From Chitinophaga sp. YR573 (GTDB lineage Bacteria; Bacteroidota; Bacteroidia; Chitinophagales; Chitinophagaceae): a stretch of 64,000 nt of DNA. Shown here in pieces: positions 62,230 to 64,000 of the stretch. Made by a program: the position numbers and the translations under genes. The notes beneath the pieces are model-generated. The model saw only the letters and a program-made list of their open reading frames with translations. It made no database searches and was not told where the DNA came from. The stretch spans positions 310,001-374,000 of the forward strand of contig NZ_FOJF01000002.1 in assembly GCF_900110995.1 (NCBI RefSeq). Direction: 5' to 3'. Numbering within the stretch: the stretch's first letter is position 1; each line of letters starts with the position of its first letter.

Positions 62230-62898
62230 ATGAAAATAACTGAAACTTTTACAGGTGTATATGCGGTGGAAGCTAACTTTAAATTTAACAATACCCCCAA
62301 GGGTAATAGTGTAACAACTATTTTGACTAAAAGAATCTTGTTTCTAAAGGTTGAGTCAGCAGCTGATATGGTAGCCAAACTGAATTTAATCTTTGATAGT
62401 ATTTCAACTTCCTATTTTTCTGTTTCAATCAATGTAAGCAAAGGTGAATTTATGCTTGGAAATTCGAAAGCCCAGGAAAAACAGGTTTATGGAGAAGAGG
62501 CTGATAATTATATCGAATTATTGAAAGATGAAAGGGAAGAGGAGATTTTATCATTATTGGAAGAAGATTTCATACTTGATGAATATCTGAATAAAATTTA
62601 TTGGAACGACAAATATTTCAATGATATCAGGTCATTTAGTGATATTTTGAATAGAATAATAGTTAATCTAAACAATAATTATAGCAACATACCTGCATAT
62701 AATAAAAGTTTCTTATCAACATTCATAAACAAGGATAATCAAACAATAAAAAGATTAATGATAGAAGTATTTGATTACTATTATTGGGAAATTCTTAGTC
62801 GTAATTCCTTTACCCTTGTGAAAATGAAAGAAATAGAAAGGAATATACAGTTTCCAATATATCCATGGATAGAATCAACAAGTAGAAGAACTACTTAA
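62230..62898 (+). CDS. Element-borne hypothetical protein
   Basis: 222 residues, no signal peptide or membrane helix. The N-terminal half is beta-rich (ETFTGVYAVEANFKFNNTPK; SYFSVSINVSKGEFMLGNSK) and the C-terminal half helical, acidic and Asn/Tyr-rich (EREEEILSLLEEDFILDEYL). No family recognised. Low-G+C codon use matches the integrase and ATPase genes, supporting a common origin. It is followed by a terminator and stands as its own unit. Confidence 0.55.
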   Translation: MKITETFTGVYAVEANFKFNNTPKGNSVTTILTKRILFLKVESAADMVAKLNLIFDSISTSYFSVSINVSKGEFMLGNSKAQEKQVYGEEADNYIELLKDEREEEILSLLEEDFILDEYLNKIYWNDKYFNDIRSFSDILNRIIVNLNNNYSNIPAYNKSFLSTFINKDNQTIKRLMIEVFDYYYWEILSRNSFTLVKMKEIERNIQFPIYPWIESTSRRTT

Positions 62899-62907
62899 AA
62901 TTAAAGC

Positions 62908-62937
62908 ATTAGAAGCCTATGGAAACAGGCTTCTAAT
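62908..62937 (+). terminator. Hairpin terminator in integrated element
   Basis: A perfect 11-bp stem (62908-62918 with 62927-62937) with an 8-nt loop, 10 bp after the hypothetical gene. Confidence 0.75.
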
Positions 62938-62978
62938 ATCTATCCAATTAAAATACATTAATCTAAAAATATCGAAAA

Positions 62979-63971
62979 ATGTCTAATACAGAAAAGTTAC
63001 AAAAAGATCCAGCTACAAATAGTGTGGACAATTATAAAGGAGCATATACTGCTAAAGAATTATTTCAATTGAACATACAAGAAGTTCCTTTCTTAGTAGA
63101 AAATTTAATTCCCCAGTCTGGGCTATGTTGTTTGACAGGAAGTAGTGATTGTAACAAAAGTACGCTGTTGAGGCAGTTGTCTTTTGAAATTGCGATGGGA
63201 TTGGAAACATTTCTGGGATTTAAAATGAATCCCAAATACAAACGAGTAGTTTATATTTCTACAGAAGATGATTTTAAGTCAATTGCAGCACTTATAAGAA
63301 AACAATATCCTGATGGAATGCCAGATGAAATATTTGATAGAATATATTTCATATTTAATACAGAAAAACATATTCAAGAATTGAAAGAATATTTTTCTAA
63401 AAACAGAGTAGATGCTGTCATTATTGATACATGGACTGATTTATATGGTGGGGATCTCAATCAGTCCAATAAAGTAAGGGCTAGTTTTGATATATACAGT
63501 CAATTGGCGAATATTTATGGATGTGCATTCATATTTATTCATCATAAAGGTAAGAGAACAGAGGATAAATCTCCATCAAAAAATAACTTATTAGGTTCAC
63601 AGGGCATAGAAGCAAAAATGAGGACCTTAATAGAATTAAGAAGAGAGGCAGGAAACAGACGATTGTTAACTGTTGTAAAAGGTAATTATACATCAGATGA
63701 TATTAAGGGGAAATCTTTCCTATTGGAGTTGAATAATTCAATGAGATTACAACGAGTACAAGTTGCAACTAATGAAATATTGAGCTTTGAAAATGTTAAG
63801 ACTGAAAAGGACGAGATGAAAAAAATATCTGCTAAACTGAGGGGTGATGGTCTATCATTTGAAAAGGTTCATAAACATTTACAGGAGAAGTATGGGACAA
63901 ATGCACCAGGTCTTACAACATTGAAAAATTGGACTAAAGATCAGTCAGACAGTCAATCTCCTAGTAAATAG
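62979..63971 (+). CDS. RepA-like AAA ATPase of mobile element
   Basis: A 330-residue RecA-fold ATPase of the AAA_25/RepA-helicase type, used in replication of plasmids and islands. The P-loop region is LCCLTGSSDCNKSTLLRQL. The usual GK pair is NK here (GSSDCNKST), an unusual substitution of the glycine before the catalytic lysine. Walker B is VDAVIIDTWTDLYGG. The later motif FIFIHHKGKRTEDKSPSKNN, then LLGSQGIEAKMRTLIELR, matches the family. A C-terminal helix-turn-helix-like tail (LRGDGLSFEKVHKHLQEKYG) could bind DNA. Downstream partners such as a primase or relaxase would lie outside the window. Confidence 0.82.
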   Translation: MSNTEKLQKDPATNSVDNYKGAYTAKELFQLNIQEVPFLVENLIPQSGLCCLTGSSDCNKSTLLRQLSFEIAMGLETFLGFKMNPKYKRVVYISTEDDFKSIAALIRKQYPDGMPDEIFDRIYFIFNTEKHIQELKEYFSKNRVDAVIIDTWTDLYGGDLNQSNKVRASFDIYSQLANIYGCAFIFIHHKGKRTEDKSPSKNNLLGSQGIEAKMRTLIELRREAGNRRLLTVVKGNYTSDDIKGKSFLLELNNSMRLQRVQVATNEILSFENVKTEKDEMKKISAKLRGDGLSFEKVHKHLQEKYGTNAPGLTTLKNWTKDQSDSQSPSK

Positions 63972-64000
63972 TTGACTGACTGAATATTTCTTAGTTATGA

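Larger units (their letters stand above)
59620..64000 (+). mobile_element. Left part of an integrated element at tRNA-His (truncated by window edge)
   Basis: Immediately downstream of tRNA-His, base composition turns sharply A+T-rich, with Arg codons mostly AGA/AGG instead of CGT/CGC. A tyrosine integrase is the first gene, followed by small unknown genes and a RepA-like AAA ATPase. This order is typical of Bacteroidota integrative/mobilizable islands that insert into a tRNA 3' end. attL should be the 3' part of tRNA-His; attR lies outside the window. Exact left boundary is not determined. Confidence 0.8.

Overview
The window reads as chromosomal DNA of a Bacteroidota bacterium, most likely family Chitinophagaceae (Chitinophaga-like). 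The reasons are promoters of the TTTG-N18/21-TAnnTTTG type, two SusC/Oar-style TonB-dependent receptors and a related beta-barrel protein with CarboxypepD_reg N-termini, the miaB / sigma-54 regulator / LptE / TPR / SecG gene order, a FecR anti-sigma protein, a GH95 enzyme and generally weak Shine-Dalgarno sequences. Species-level placement is inference.

Layout. 0.1-4.2 kb: LuxC-type acyl-CoA reductase divergent from a dicluster ferredoxin, then ddl, a PASTA-domain membrane protein and a rhodanese. 4.2-4.7 kb: palindromic tandem-repeat cluster A. 4.7-9.1 kb: an amidoligase cluster on the minus strand (ATP-grasp with a Lys/Ala/Pro tail, GCS2 carboxylate-amine ligase, class I glutamine amidotransferase, second ATP-grasp-like protein). 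9.2-14 kb: an Oar-like TonB receptor and ribBA. 14.0-14.27 kb: repeat cluster B. 14.3-22.8 kb: an operon running ggt, DinB/DUF1572, lipoprotein, BioF-like enzyme, TamB. 22.9-29.5 kb: TonB receptor, an intergenic region rich in palindromes, a YwqK-like lipoprotein, a secreted protein and an M14 peptidase. 29.5-38.4 kb: thioredoxin-like protein, YihY, MltG, SecG, TPR protein, LptE, sigma-54 regulator, MiaB and a NarL-type two-component pair. 38.6-49.7 kb: smaller accessory genes (orphan FecR, membrane proteins, GT87-like, SGNH hydrolase, GH24 lysozyme, GH95, DUF922). 49.8-59.5 kb: tRNA-Gly, an Fe-S electron-transfer pair, phosphoribosyltransferase, DUF2279, phosphosugar mutase, Pcm, a beta-barrel receptor and DUF445. 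59.56 kb: tRNA-His followed by a tyrosine integrase and an A+T-rich integrated element that runs off the right edge.

Most notable non-coding content. Three dispersed elements of about 190 bp (1643-1831, 39985-40173, 48152-48342) share a nearly invariant 95-nt loop and conserved flanks. Each has 26-27 bp inverted arms whose sequence differs between copies but stays complementary within a copy; this is the best candidate here for an undescribed structured or invertible element. Separately, clusters A and B share a nested-palindrome plan with different amplified interiors, and both lie between convergent genes. The 25.7-26.0 kb gap holds a perfect 37-bp hairpin, four 11-bp direct repeats and a perfect 36-nt palindrome.

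Functional themes: cell-envelope biogenesis (Ddl, PASTA, MltG, LptE, TamB, YihY), riboflavin synthesis, glutathione/peptide turnover (GGT, M14) and an uncharacterised amide-forming pathway.
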